DNA of 64,000 bases from Magnetococcus sp. PR-3 (GTDB lineage: Bacteria > Pseudomonadota > Magnetococcia > Magnetococcales > Magnetococcaceae): contig NZ_JBAHUQ010000027.1 in the NCBI RefSeq assembly GCF_036689865.1, positions 1-64,000 of the forward strand, read 5' to 3'. Under the pieces are notes generated by a model. It was given only the letters and a program-made list of their open reading frames with translations. It made no database searches and had not been told where the DNA came from. Position numbers and translations under genes: made by a program. Positions 46,750 through 55,179 of the stretch are shown here, piece after piece. Position 1 is the stretch's first letter, and each line of letters starts with the position of its first letter.

Positions 46750-46982
46750 TACGCACCCCAACCGCCAGCTGGTCGGTAGATATCCCAAAACTGCCAACCC
46801 TGGCGCTGGGTCTTACCCACAACCAGCCCCTTCTTAACCAAGCGGGACAGTGCCCCTTTCACCCGTTTATCAGCACCACCAGATGGCCCTATATCCAGAC
46901 CCATCTCAACCGTAAGATCTGCGGCTGAACAGCCACCGGTCCGGGCTTGTAAAGTCTCTAAAACCTGCTGTTGAAAGCTCAT
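46749..46982 (-). CDS. Small winged-helix protein inside the baseplate operon
   Basis: This is a 77-residue protein from ATG 46982. The pattern VLETLQARTGGCSAADL, a short linker, RVKGALSRLVKKGLVV and a basic/aromatic wing (QRQGWQFWDIYR) is that of a winged helix-turn-helix DNA-binding domain. Its stop overlaps the gp46 start, so it is part of the operon. A DNA-binding protein between spike and gp46 is not part of Mu. It may be a late regulator or a recently acquired gene. Confidence 0.65.
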   Translation of the reverse strand: MSFQQQVLETLQARTGGCSAADLTVEMGLDIGPSGGADKRVKGALSRLVKKGLVVGKTQRQGWQFWDIYRPAGGWGA

Positions 46983-46983
46983 A

Positions 46984-48450
46984 TTATGAACACTCCGCGA
47001 TGGTAGAGCCGGTGGCGATGGTGCCAGTGCCGCAGGGGCAGTCGACGCTATCCCCAACCCTGGCAACAGGTTGCAAGTTACTGCCGCTGCCTAGCTGTAT
47101 AGTGCTGCTGAATACCTGTATGGATCCGGCATAGACTTTGATGCCATCCTTGGCCAGATGGACCCGGTCGGTGTAGGGGCCGTGGACCATCACCTCTCCT
47201 GGTTTAATGGCTGAAACCCGGCGGCGCTCCTGGTCGGCAATGGCCACTTGATGGCCCCCATCGCCAGCGATGGCCACCACCAGCACTTCAGAACCTGCCG
47301 TAGGATGGCTCTGCACATGGGTCTGCTGCATCATTTCAACCTCCACCACCTCACCATGGCGCAGCTGCACTATGGCCAGCAGGAGGCCATGTTGATAGCG
47401 GGTGGATTGCACCACCCCGCGCACGGCGCTATGGGTGTCACGCTCCGCCACTGCCGCCCCCAACGGGGCGGTGGCGGCGGGATCAATCAGCCGCAAGATT
47501 GTTCGGTGACCCTCACGGTCCCAGTGCTGGGTAATCCCAAGCACCCGCCAGTTGGTGGTAGCTTTACCACCGCCGGAGAGATCCAGTTGCAGCAGGTGCC
47601 CAGGGTTCCACAGCCCTGTTGGCCAACCCCAATCCATAAGCGTAATCTCAGCCTGCTGGGCCTCGCCTGCCAGTGCGGTGCCCAGCAGATGGGCACGGCT
47701 AAGGGCGTTGGGGCCTGCCTGATTGACCGTGATCAGATCCCGTGAGTGGCCATCCCCCAGAGTGACCTGTCCACGACCATGTAGGTGGTGGTCTGCCTGG
47801 GGCCAACCCCGCCCTACATCCTGACTGTGGGCGGTGATGCGGCCCACCCCGTGGTGGCGCTGAATCTCTGAATAGGTGATGAGGTTTTCGCCCCACACCG
47901 CATCGACCCCCGCCCGACTGCTGGGCAGCAGATCCACCATCTGTAGATGGCCAGAGGGGGCAGGAATCAGATGCAGGCCAAACAGACGCGCCAGGCGCAG
48001 CAGCGCCGTGGCCGCCGTCTCACCCAGCAGCGCCCGGAAGTGACGCACCTTGACCCCTTCCGGCACCGAACAGACCACCCCAAAGGGTTGGGCAATCCAG
48101 CGGGCCACGCTGTCCAGATCAGCATCCTGCCACTGTTCGGGCGCAACCGTGTGGTCCATAAGATCCCCGGAGCGATCCCGGCAGGTGATCACCAACTGAG
48201 GGCCTGTTTCAGGATCTTGATAGCGGCGCTGCACGGATAGGATGCGGCCATCTATCATGGGCACCCCATCCACAAAAACCTGCGCCTCTCCACCAACGGT
48301 GACCGGTGGCTGGAGATCATCCAGGGTCCAGCGGTCGGGGCAGATCAGTACAGCGCCGCCTGCCAGAAGATCATGGCCGCGCTGGATGTTGACCGCATCC
48401 CAATCACCCTCAATGCGTAAGGAACCTGTGTCCAACATCACCTTATGCAT
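46984..48450 (-). CDS. Fused baseplate hub and spike (Mu gp44 + gp45)
   Basis: This is a 488-residue protein from ATG 48450, overlapping the N-like gene by 8 bp. Residues ~1-330 resemble Mu gp44/P (hub, T4 gp27-like): a GSLRIEGDWDAVNIQRG start, ITCRDRSGDLMDHTV, and a WRVLGITQHW end. Residues ~340-488 resemble gp45, the membrane-piercing spike: an OB-like part (HGEVVEVEMMQQTHVQSHP, VLVVAIAGDGG), then a beta-helix-like stretch and a tip reading VARVGDSVDCPCGTGTI, similar to PAAR-type tips. In Mu these are two genes. The fusion is like VgrG. Confidence 0.75.
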   Translation of the reverse strand: MHKVMLDTGSLRIEGDWDAVNIQRGHDLLAGGAVLICPDRWTLDDLQPPVTVGGEAQVFVDGVPMIDGRILSVQRRYQDPETGPQLVITCRDRSGDLMDHTVAPEQWQDADLDSVARWIAQPFGVVCSVPEGVKVRHFRALLGETAATALLRLARLFGLHLIPAPSGHLQMVDLLPSSRAGVDAVWGENLITYSEIQRHHGVGRITAHSQDVGRGWPQADHHLHGRGQVTLGDGHSRDLITVNQAGPNALSRAHLLGTALAGEAQQAEITLMDWGWPTGLWNPGHLLQLDLSGGGKATTNWRVLGITQHWDREGHRTILRLIDPAATAPLGAAVAERDTHSAVRGVVQSTRYQHGLLLAIVQLRHGEVVEVEMMQQTHVQSHPTAGSEVLVVAIAGDGGHQVAIADQERRRVSAIKPGEVMVHGPYTDRVHLAKDGIKVYAGSIQVFSSTIQLGSGSNLQPVARVGDSVDCPCGTGTIATGSTIAECS

Positions 48451-49528
48451 CGCTGAGCACCTCAATCTGTTGGCCACCCACGATCTGGGCCGGGTTGCCG
48501 ATGCCGTTAGCCGTCACAATCTCATTCGCCCGACGGGCATCCCCATAGATCTTGTGGGCCACCACCAGGGAGGGCAGTGTGCCCGCCAGTGTGTGGGTTA
48601 CCACCCTGGGCAACTGCTCGGCCCGTTGGGTCAGATCCAGCGCCACCGCCGCAGCAACCCCGCGCAGGGCCTGATAGGTCTCATCAGCGATAGCCGTCCC
48701 CAGAGGGCTGACGGCGGTGAGCAGGGCATCCTCCTGGGCACCCAGAGCGGTACGCAGCAGGGTAGCCGCGCCACGGGTAACAAAATCGGTGGCCATGGCC
48801 AATCCGGCACGGGCCATGTAGGTGGCCTGACGTACCATTTGTTGCAGTGCCCAGCCCAGCTGGATGGCATCACGCACCGAGGCGGCCACGCTGTCCAGAT
48901 GCCCCAGGGCCACCTGCCACGCCGACAGATCCACAGCAGGTTTGTCCATGATTTCATCCACCAACCAGGTCACCCGCAGCTCCGGCACCTCCGGGGGTGG
49001 GGAGGGGCTATTCAGGAGCTTTCCGAGAGCCTCAAAATACTGGGTTTCCTCACTCAAAACCCAAGGGACCGGGTTGGTGGGGCGCTGAGAGAGGTAGCCC
49101 TCTTTGATCACACGCTTGGCGATCTCCAGCGCCGCCGCTACCCCGGATTGTGTGACAGCACTCACCAAGGGGTAGCTGGGCTCGCCGGATTCCGCAAAAG
49201 CCACCTCAATCCAGGTGACCCGCTGCTTGGTGGACTGCTGGCGAATGCGGTAGTGTTTGCATTCGCACTTATACCTTGACCCGTCCGGCAGGATCAGCAG
49301 ACCGGCGATCTCCACGTCCAAAGCATCTTGCAGCGCGTTGGATCTGGCCTGATGATCATCCCCAATAATCACCCCATTAATGGTGATCTCTCTGACCTTG
49401 GTAACGGTAGCCTGCGCCCAGGGGCTGGCAGGGCCGCTACCGTGTTCGGCCAAGTCAAACTCCCGTGCAATCTCCTGAGTAAGCAAGGTGATCTCTTGGC
49501 CACGATAGTGAGCAATCAGGGCGGTCAT
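48443..49528 (-). CDS. DNA circulation/tail protein N (Mu gp43-like)
   Basis: This is a 361-residue protein. The N-terminal ~100 residues match DNA_circ_N: EHGSGPASPWAQA followed by an insertion-rich strand region with CECKHYRIRQQ and WIEVAFAE. The middle is helical. The C-terminus (YGDARRANEIVTANGIGNP, then GQQIEVL) looks like a LysM module, which fits a baseplate protein touching peptidoglycan. It overlaps the tape measure gene by 4 bp. Confidence 0.85.
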   Translation of the reverse strand: MTALIAHYRGQEITLLTQEIAREFDLAEHGSGPASPWAQATVTKVREITINGVIIGDDHQARSNALQDALDVEIAGLLILPDGSRYKCECKHYRIRQQSTKQRVTWIEVAFAESGEPSYPLVSAVTQSGVAAALEIAKRVIKEGYLSQRPTNPVPWVLSEETQYFEALGKLLNSPSPPPEVPELRVTWLVDEIMDKPAVDLSAWQVALGHLDSVAASVRDAIQLGWALQQMVRQATYMARAGLAMATDFVTRGAATLLRTALGAQEDALLTAVSPLGTAIADETYQALRGVAAAVALDLTQRAEQLPRVVTHTLAGTLPSLVVAHKIYGDARRANEIVTANGIGNPAQIVGGQQIEVLSDA

Positions 49529-51525
49529 GGAGCCATCTCCATGGCCAGATCCAGCCCGATATCTACTGGGCCGCTGGACTCAACCTGACGCACACGGGCA
49601 CGGCCCTGCTGGGTGATCTCAACTTGAATTCTACCGTCCACACGCTGCTGACCAGCGGCACCCAGGGCGGCGGCGCTGCCCCCAGCACGATCCATAATGG
49701 GTTTGGGTGGGGTGGTGTTGATGGGTTGAGAGGCGACCTGAAGGGTGGCATCAAAGCCCATCTTTTTTTGCAGCCAATCAGGCATCCAGCCAACCACAGT
49801 CTTGGTCATGTTGGCGACATGTTGGCGCAGAGGTGCGAGCATCTCACCAAAGATATTGTTAAAGATATTGGCGATCTGGCGGGGGATGAACATCACCATG
49901 TTGTGGGATAACTCCCCAACGTAGGCGAAGAGCGCCTCGGCCCCACCCATTTCAGACTTCCAGTCAGGGAAGAGCTTGATGGATTTAAATCCATCCCAGA
50001 TGCCCAGCAGCTTACCCTTGACGGCCTCCCAGTTGTTGTAGACATACCAAGCCGCTGCCCCCAGTGCTGCCACCGCTGCGACCACTAAGCCGATGGGATT
50101 GGCCAGCGCCACCATGGAGACCGCCCGAAAAGCTGTGGCCAGCCAGCCCAATCCCGCCACCGCCTTAACCAATAGCGAGCCTGCCAGCATGCGTAAAGGG
50201 ATAGAGAGCAGAAGCAGCGGCTTGGCCAGCCACACCGCAGGACCGGCCAGAGCCAACATGGCCAGCTTGGCGGTACCGGCCACTAAGGCCAAACCGCCTA
50301 TTGCGGTGACCACTACCGCAGTCATGGCAGCAAACTTCATCATCGGTTTAATGGTGTCATGATTCGCCTTGGCCCAGGCTCCGAACTCTCGAATAAGGCC
50401 TGTTAGCGTCTTGGTCAGGTCGCGCAGCTCTGGCTTAATGCTATCGCCCAGGGTGATGGAGATTGCCTCCCAGGCAGAGCCAAAGGTGCGCATATCGCCC
50501 ATGAGGGTGTCTTCCCGGATCTGGGCAATCTTGGCCGCCTCATTACCACTGATAGCGGCGCGGATCTCTGCATCAAATGCGCGTATTTTTTCTGGGCCAA
50601 GACTCAGTAAGCGAAGGGCGGCGCTGCTGGCCTCATCACCAAACAGCAGCTTTGATAAATTCATCTGCTGGGCGGTGCCAAACTTAGACATGGTAGCCTG
50701 CAAGTCACCGATGATGGAGACCATGGGGCGCATATTGCCATGGGCATCGGCCACCTTGATGCCTAGACTTTTTAGTGCTCCAGAGGCTTCCTTGGTCGGG
50801 GCAGCCAGACGACCCATAATGCCACGAAGGGCGGTGCCAGCCTGTTCCCCCTTAACACCTGCACTGCCAAGCATACCGGTCATGGCGACCAGCTCTTCAA
50901 AGGGTATGTTCAGCGTTCCGGCCTGGGAAGAGATATATTTGAATGTCTGCCCCAAGCCTTCCAGAGTGGTGTTGGACCGGGTAAATCCAGCGGTAAGACC
51001 ATTGGCCACCCGCTGCATGCTGGCGCTATCCTTACCCATACCAAAGCCGTCGGCAATATCAGAAAGAATATCGGCGGTCCGCCCCAACCCAACACCAGAT
51101 GCAGAGGCCAGATTAAGCGCATGGGGCATTGCCTCAATGGTCTCATTGGCCTTAAAACCAGCCATGGCGAAGTATTGCATGCCCTGTGCAGCTTCAATGG
51201 CGCTGAAGCGTGTGCTCTCCCCTAAAGACTCGGCGGCTGATCGAAGCAGCAGCGTCTCCTCTTTAGTGCCACGCATAACAGATCTGACCGTGGCAAGCGC
51301 ATCATCAAACCGGGCTGAGGCCATAACAGGCGCTGAGATAGCCTGACGCATGGAACGCCCCAGATCCGCAGCAGCCTGACCCGCCAGGGCCAGATTGCCC
51401 ACATCACCCAGCACGGCACGCCTGGATTCGCCCGCCATAGAGACGAAGCCTTTACGGATCTTGGCAATGGGACCCGACGCCATATCCCGCACAAAGATTT
51501 TAATGCCCGCCGCCATGCTGCGCAT
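49525..51525 (-). CDS. Tail tape measure protein (Mu gp42-like)
   Basis: This is a 666-residue protein. The TP901 core domain lies at ~55-370 (ESTRFSAIEAAQGMQYFAMA, GVKGEQAGTALRGIMGRLAA are typical), hydrophobic segments at ~390-490 (for example LALAGPAVWLAKPLLLLSIP), then a polar tail. It sets tail length and enters the cell envelope with the DNA. Its first 26 bases overlap the frameshifted chaperone frame, as usual for this position. About 0.15 nm per residue would give a tail near 100 nm, the Mu range. Confidence 0.92.
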   Translation of the reverse strand: MRSMAAGIKIFVRDMASGPIAKIRKGFVSMAGESRRAVLGDVGNLALAGQAAADLGRSMRQAISAPVMASARFDDALATVRSVMRGTKEETLLLRSAAESLGESTRFSAIEAAQGMQYFAMAGFKANETIEAMPHALNLASASGVGLGRTADILSDIADGFGMGKDSASMQRVANGLTAGFTRSNTTLEGLGQTFKYISSQAGTLNIPFEELVAMTGMLGSAGVKGEQAGTALRGIMGRLAAPTKEASGALKSLGIKVADAHGNMRPMVSIIGDLQATMSKFGTAQQMNLSKLLFGDEASSAALRLLSLGPEKIRAFDAEIRAAISGNEAAKIAQIREDTLMGDMRTFGSAWEAISITLGDSIKPELRDLTKTLTGLIREFGAWAKANHDTIKPMMKFAAMTAVVVTAIGGLALVAGTAKLAMLALAGPAVWLAKPLLLLSIPLRMLAGSLLVKAVAGLGWLATAFRAVSMVALANPIGLVVAAVAALGAAAWYVYNNWEAVKGKLLGIWDGFKSIKLFPDWKSEMGGAEALFAYVGELSHNMVMFIPRQIANIFNNIFGEMLAPLRQHVANMTKTVVGWMPDWLQKKMGFDATLQVASQPINTTPPKPIMDRAGGSAAALGAAGQQRVDGRIQVEITQQGRARVRQVESSGPVDIGLDLAMEMAP

Positions 51526-51700
51526 CTTTAAGCTCCTCCCCGATCTCTTCCAGCCGTTCGATCCAGCGCCGCAACTGCCGGAGGGTTAGTCCCTCAACCA
51601 CATGAGGGTCCCAATGAAAATGGTACGCCAGCCACCCCATGGCCTGATCCAGGTCGTCCGGAGGCTGTATGGGGGCCTCTAGCCCCCACCAGTAAAAGGG
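51500..51700 (-). CDS. -1 frameshift extension of the tail assembly chaperone
   Basis: The slippery heptamer C CCT TTT lies at 51700-51694 in the correct phase (X XXY YYZ), five codons before the stop of the upstream chaperone gene. After a -1 shift the frame continues through YWWGLEAPIQPPDDLDQAMG, then HFHWDPHVVEGLTLRQLRRW, to a TAA at 51502-51500. This adds 64 residues and makes a total of about 245. The extension resembles the short E'/GpE-type chaperones. It has no good start of its own, which supports production by frameshifting. Confidence 0.75.
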   Translation of the reverse strand, partial: PFYWWGLEAPIQPPDDLDQAMGWLAYHFHWDPHVVEGLTLRQLRRWIERLEEIGEELKDAQHGGGH

Positions 51701-52236
51701 GCCAGCTTTCGGCTGATGGCCACCACATCCTTAGCAGATAGCTTTCGGAACAGGGATACCGGAAGCTTGGACATGGCCGCCATCATGGCAAAAGTGCCAC
51801 CGATCTGCTTGCCCGGTGCCTTGTCCAGGGCCAGCATGTGGGCACCGGTTGGTTCTACAAAGGTGATCTTGCTAACCTTGCGTTTACCCTTGCCGGTATC
51901 AATCACCACCGGCTTGCTCAGCGGATAGGTCCAGGGCCAGACCATGTTCTCGGGACGATCCTGATCCATACCTTGCAGCGCGGCCAGCAGATCTGCTGGG
52001 GAGATCTCCTGCTTCAGCTCCTCCCACAGATCGTCAACCTGGGCGGCCAGCTCCTGCCGCTGTTCCTCTTTGGAATCGGTGTCGGCAAGGTCGTCATCAC
52101 TCAGCTCCAGCACCTCGGTGCCGTCGTCGGAGAGATCTTCCTCTTCCAGCTCTACCACCGACTCTTCATCAACCAGCTCGGCCTTCTCTTCCAGGGCGGC
52201 AAGCTCATCCTCGGGCTGTGCATCTTTCTTCGACAT
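51679..52236 (-). CDS. Tail assembly chaperone (Mu gp41-like)
   Basis: This is a 185-residue protein. The first ~75 residues are extremely acidic (Glu/Asp/Ser-rich), which is unusual for the family. The C-terminal half (WPWTYPLSKPVVID, TFVEPTGAHMLALDK, LFRKLSAKDVVAISRKLAPF) is the phage tail assembly chaperone fold found between tube and tape measure genes. It ends FTGGG at TAG 51679. A slippery site five codons before the stop should yield a longer -1 product that helps load the tape measure. Confidence 0.8.
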   Translation of the reverse strand: MSKKDAQPEDELAALEEKAELVDEESVVELEEEDLSDDGTEVLELSDDDLADTDSKEEQRQELAAQVDDLWEELKQEISPADLLAALQGMDQDRPENMVWPWTYPLSKPVVIDTGKGKRKVSKITFVEPTGAHMLALDKAPGKQIGGTFAMMAAMSKLPVSLFRKLSAKDVVAISRKLAPFTGGG

Positions 52237-52293
52237 GCGTCATATCCTTCAGGGTGTTTAATGGGGTGCTGTTTGAGAGGGGCTGTTAAACGG
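52237..52293. other. Short gap between tube and chaperone genes
   Basis: These 57 bases include the leader of the chaperone gene. No separate feature is seen. Confidence 0.3.
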
Positions 52294-52647
52294 TTAAGCG
52301 GCCTTTTCCCAGGCTGCGCCCTCAAAGGTGAGGGTCATCTTCTCCGACAACTCCAGATCTGAGGTGCGCACCAGGGAGGCATTGGTGTACTTGTGACCAT
52401 TGTCGCTGTGGGCAACCGCGCTGATCTCACGGACATCGCGCAGATCTTCCACGTCCAGATTGCCGTCCACCGGCACTGAAAACTCCAACTTGCCGGGGCT
52501 CTTGCTAACATTATAGTTGCCGTTGGTGCCCTCCATGATGTTGGCCTTGGGACCACCCAGGGTGACTTTGACGTCGTCGAACTCGCCAAAGTAGGTGCCG
52601 TCCAGATAGACCTCCACCATCTTCCACACTTGTTTCTTGTTGGCCAT
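52294..52647 (-). CDS. Tail tube protein (Mu M/gp40-like)
   Basis: This is a 117-residue protein. It starts MANKKQVWKMVEVYLDG and consists of beta strands with a KSPGKLEFSVPVDGNLDVED centre, matching Mu-type tail tube proteins, which form the inner channel of the contractile tail. It lies 12 bp after the sheath gene, the expected sheath-tube-chaperone-tape measure order. Confidence 0.85.
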   Translation of the reverse strand: MANKKQVWKMVEVYLDGTYFGEFDDVKVTLGGPKANIMEGTNGNYNVSKSPGKLEFSVPVDGNLDVEDLRDVREISAVAHSDNGHKYTNASLVRTSDLELSEKMTLTFEGAAWEKAA

Positions 52648-52659
52648 CTCACCGCCCCC

Positions 52660-54135
52660 TTAGATAAAGAACTCAATAGACATATGCATCTGGTACAGCG
52701 GCGAGACCATCTTGGGTGGCAACACGACATGCACCGCCGTGGGATCGCTGACCGACCGCGCCACCAACACCTCATCCCGCCAACCCTCCAGATCTGTGAC
52801 CAGACCGGCGGCCTCCATACGACTACAAAGCGCCAGCAGATCGGCCCGAATGGCCAGCGGCGTGGTGATGTTGGGACCGCTCATGGATTGGCCGTCATCG
52901 GCAATCTTGTAACCCTGGAACTTGGTCCACCAGTTACGTACCTCCGCCAGGATCACCATCAGCTGATAGGGGCGATTGATGTCCAACCAGGAATCATCGG
53001 GCACCCCCTGGCTGGTCTCGCTGTAGGTGGTGATCACCCGCTCCAGCACCACCGTGCCATCCCGCGCTACCCGATAGGTGCTGATGCCGTTGTGCAGCAG
53101 GATATTGGCCTCCTCAAACTGCCAGCGGTCGGTTAGCTTGGGGGCTACCACACCGGGTAGATCCAGCCCCTCTACGGGGCGGCCTGGGTCGTTGGCGCTC
53201 CACCCCTCCAGGGTAGCGCCGGTCACAGCGGCCCAGATCCAGGGCGGGGTTGGGGAGCCTTTGGCCCCAATCAGGCTGGTATAGGGGTTGTTACGCCCCG
53301 ACCCAGCGGTAACCAGACCGGCGTGGGTGTCGGCGAGGCCCGCAAAGCCCACCCCCTCATTACGTTTAACGGCACCCCAACGGTCGGCTAGCTCTGCCTC
53401 TACCTGCGCCCAGTTGGCGCTGTCTGACCAGCCACTAATCCAGGTGCTGTAGAGCTGATTGCCCATGGATGCCACAACATCCCCCGTATCGGGATCGGTG
53501 GCACCGCCGCTCATATCAGTAATGGCCACTGTCACACCCGCCGGGGCGGTTTCGTCTTGACCCATGTGGTGGTTGTGCATGATGGGGATATCATTACCGG
53601 TGCTGCCCGCCCATTTGGCTTCCAGGGTTACCACTCCCAGGGCACTGGTGGCGGTGATGCCCAAATCGGGCTGAGCTGCGCAAGCCGCCACAATGGCGCT
53701 GGCCATGGTGGTGGTATCATCCCCCGTGCGCACCCCAACCCGCAGGGGCAAACCATCAACATAGAGATGCAGGGTGCCGTTGCTGGTGGCGCTGCCGGTC
53801 AGGGTGATGGTGCCCGTAGCAGCGGCGCTGCCCACGGCATCATCCAGGGCAATGGCCCAGACCTCACACCCCGGTTGTGCCGCCAGAGTTGCCGCCACCA
53901 TGTTGGCCAGCTGAGAGCCAATGCCAAAATAGGCTTTGGCCTGCTCAGCACGGGTTACCATGACCGGGGTTTCAGCGGCCTGGGTGCCGGTGGTCAGGCG
54001 GTGGCCACAGAGCAATACCCGTCGCTCCAGCTGGGCACTGCCCTGATAACCACGGGATGTAACCTCAACATAGAGACCGGGCACACGGGTGCTGCCGGGC
54101 AGACTATTAAGGGTGACAAGATCTAAACCGCTCAT
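52660..54135 (-). CDS. Tail sheath protein (Mu L/gp39-like)
   Basis: This is a 491-residue contractile sheath protein. The opening LNSLPGSTRVPGLYVEV is typical of Mu L, and conserved central and C-terminal regions (RPVEGLDLPGVVAPKLTDRW; FQEANI-type segment read as FEEANILLHNGISTYRV; DINRPYQLM) fit the sheath core and handshake domains. Contraction drives the tube through the host envelope. Full length; the next gene upstream is the DUF2635 gene with a 3 bp gap. Confidence 0.93.
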   Translation of the reverse strand: MSGLDLVTLNSLPGSTRVPGLYVEVTSRGYQGSAQLERRVLLCGHRLTTGTQAAETPVMVTRAEQAKAYFGIGSQLANMVAATLAAQPGCEVWAIALDDAVGSAAATGTITLTGSATSNGTLHLYVDGLPLRVGVRTGDDTTTMASAIVAACAAQPDLGITATSALGVVTLEAKWAGSTGNDIPIMHNHHMGQDETAPAGVTVAITDMSGGATDPDTGDVVASMGNQLYSTWISGWSDSANWAQVEAELADRWGAVKRNEGVGFAGLADTHAGLVTAGSGRNNPYTSLIGAKGSPTPPWIWAAVTGATLEGWSANDPGRPVEGLDLPGVVAPKLTDRWQFEEANILLHNGISTYRVARDGTVVLERVITTYSETSQGVPDDSWLDINRPYQLMVILAEVRNWWTKFQGYKIADDGQSMSGPNITTPLAIRADLLALCSRMEAAGLVTDLEGWRDEVLVARSVSDPTAVHVVLPPKMVSPLYQMHMSIEFFI

Positions 54136-54138
54136 GAA

Positions 54139-54462
54139 TTAAGACTCCTTGGGTTTGGGTTTAGTCGCAGCTCGACGGCGAGGAGGAGCCGGAGCTGCTG
54201 GAGCTTCCACCGCTGTAGCCGCTTCCGCTGCCTGAACTGGTGATGCTGGATCCTCCGCCGCTGTCGGAGCTGGCAGGGCTGCTGGAGACGTTGTGATCAC
54301 ATCCCCATCCTTGATGCGCTTGCGCCAGTAGGTCGTCAGAGGACTCTTCACGGTTAACCCGTCGGCGGGCAGGTGGCCCGGCCCGTCGGGTAGCGCCACC
54401 AACAGATTGGGGCGGGCTGGTTTGATGTGCGCGGTGGCGCAAGGGGTGGCGGATCTGTTCAC
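54139..54462 (-). CDS. Small phage protein, Mu gp38-like (DUF2635)
   Basis: This is a 107-residue protein. I choose GTG 54462 because AGGAG lies seven bases upstream and because the segment soon after it, IKPARPNLLVALPDGPGHLP, then SPLTTYWRKRIKDGDVI, is the whole DUF2635 domain. The rest is a Pro/Ala-rich tail ending in RRRAATKPKPKES. The frame extends to 54582 but that part carries no family similarity. It sits directly before the sheath gene, as in Mu. Confidence 0.75.
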   Translation of the reverse strand: MNRSATPCATAHIKPARPNLLVALPDGPGHLPADGLTVKSPLTTYWRKRIKDGDVITTSPAALPAPTAAEDPASPVQAAEAATAVEAPAAPAPPRRRAATKPKPKES

Positions 54463-54592
54463 GGTTTCGCTCCTGTTGACGGCGCAGCAGATTGCGCTGG
54501 CGGAAGTATGTCGGCATGCTTGCAACCAGCACCACCAACCAGATGACAACGACAGCAATGCCGTGGTAAATAAGTAGATCAAGACGTGGCAT
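54161..54592 (-). CDS. Possible small membrane protein overlapping the DUF2635 gene
   Basis: This frame has a different phase from the DUF2635 gene. It starts 2 bp after the gp37-like stop with ATG 54592 and encodes one clear membrane helix (HGIAVVVIWLVVLVASM), then a basic region. If read to its stop it overlaps almost the entire DUF2635 frame and becomes Ser/Gly-rich, probably a by-product of that gene's alanine codons. The N-terminal 45 residues may be real; the full length is doubtful. Confidence 0.35.
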   Translation of the reverse strand: MPRLDLLIYHGIAVVVIWLVVLVASMPTYFRQRNLLRRQQERNREQIRHPLRHRAHQTSPPQSVGGATRRAGPPARRRVNREESSDDLLAQAHQGWGCDHNVSSSPASSDSGGGSSITSSGSGSGYSGGSSSSSGSSSPSSCD

Positions 54593-54594
54593 TA

Positions 54595-55179
54595 TTACGC
54601 CTCGTTAAAGGATGTTTTATCCACCACATCGGCAGACTCACTGCCGGGCTCGCCCTGAGACCAGGCCTGATGATCTTCAGCACTGGCGTGGGTGGGGCCA
54701 TCAATGTGGGTGGTAATGCTGCTGATTAATCCCAGCTCCTGGGCGTCGGGATCGACAATCTCCAGTCGCTGACGCCAGTGCAGCAGCCATAACATCGTGC
54801 CCTGGGGTAGCAGATCCTTATCCGGTACTTCTGAAAGCGTCAGCGCATCCGGCGTCTGAATGGCCGGATCTGGCACCACCCCGGCCACCATGCGATGGGC
54901 AGCCTGGGCAATGGCCAGGGTGGCGGAGCCCGCCAAGTCTTGCTGTGTCCAGCGACCCACCACAAAGGCCATCATCTCGGCGCTATACTCATGACGGGTA
55001 CCCGTCACCTGCACCGCCCGCACAAAGATGCCGGGGGTCTGTACCAACATGGATTGGATCAGCTCCGGGGTGAGTAATCCGCTGATGGCCTTGCAGGCTA
55101 CCTGATCATCAACCTTGGCCAGCCCATCGATGGTGGCCAACTGAGTGATCCATGCGTTACGTAGCGCCAGTAGACTCAT
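54595..55179 (-). CDS. Mu gp37-like protein
   Basis: This is a 194-residue protein. The N-terminus (LALRNAWITQLATIDGLAKV) and the WLLHWRQRLEIVD region match the gp37 family (DUF1834), a head-tail connector or tail terminator-like protein upstream of the sheath in Mu-like phages. The start overlaps the virion morphogenesis gene by 4 bp. The C-terminal ~40 residues are acidic and may be specific to this phage. Confidence 0.75.
   Translation of the reverse strand: MSLLALRNAWITQLATIDGLAKVDDQVACKAISGLLTPELIQSMLVQTPGIFVRAVQVTGTRHEYSAEMMAFVVGRWTQQDLAGSATLAIAQAAHRMVAGVVPDPAIQTPDALTLSEVPDKDLLPQGTMLWLLHWRQRLEIVDPDAQELGLISSITTHIDGPTHASAEDHQAWSQGEPGSESADVVDKTSFNEA

Noticed and set aside
48242-49279. A 345-codon plus-strand frame opposite the N-like gene
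   Set aside because: Antisense shadow, His/Gly-rich, no start signal, on the strand not used by the prophage late genes.
50369-51346. A 325-codon plus-strand frame opposite the tape measure gene
   Set aside because: Antisense shadow of a gene with strong codon bias; Ser/Pro/Arg-rich with no recognisable fold.
54463-54582. Upstream extension of the DUF2635 gene to an ATG-like start at 54582
   Set aside because: The extra 40 residues are Trp/Cys-rich with no family match, while GTG 54462 has a good ribosome site.
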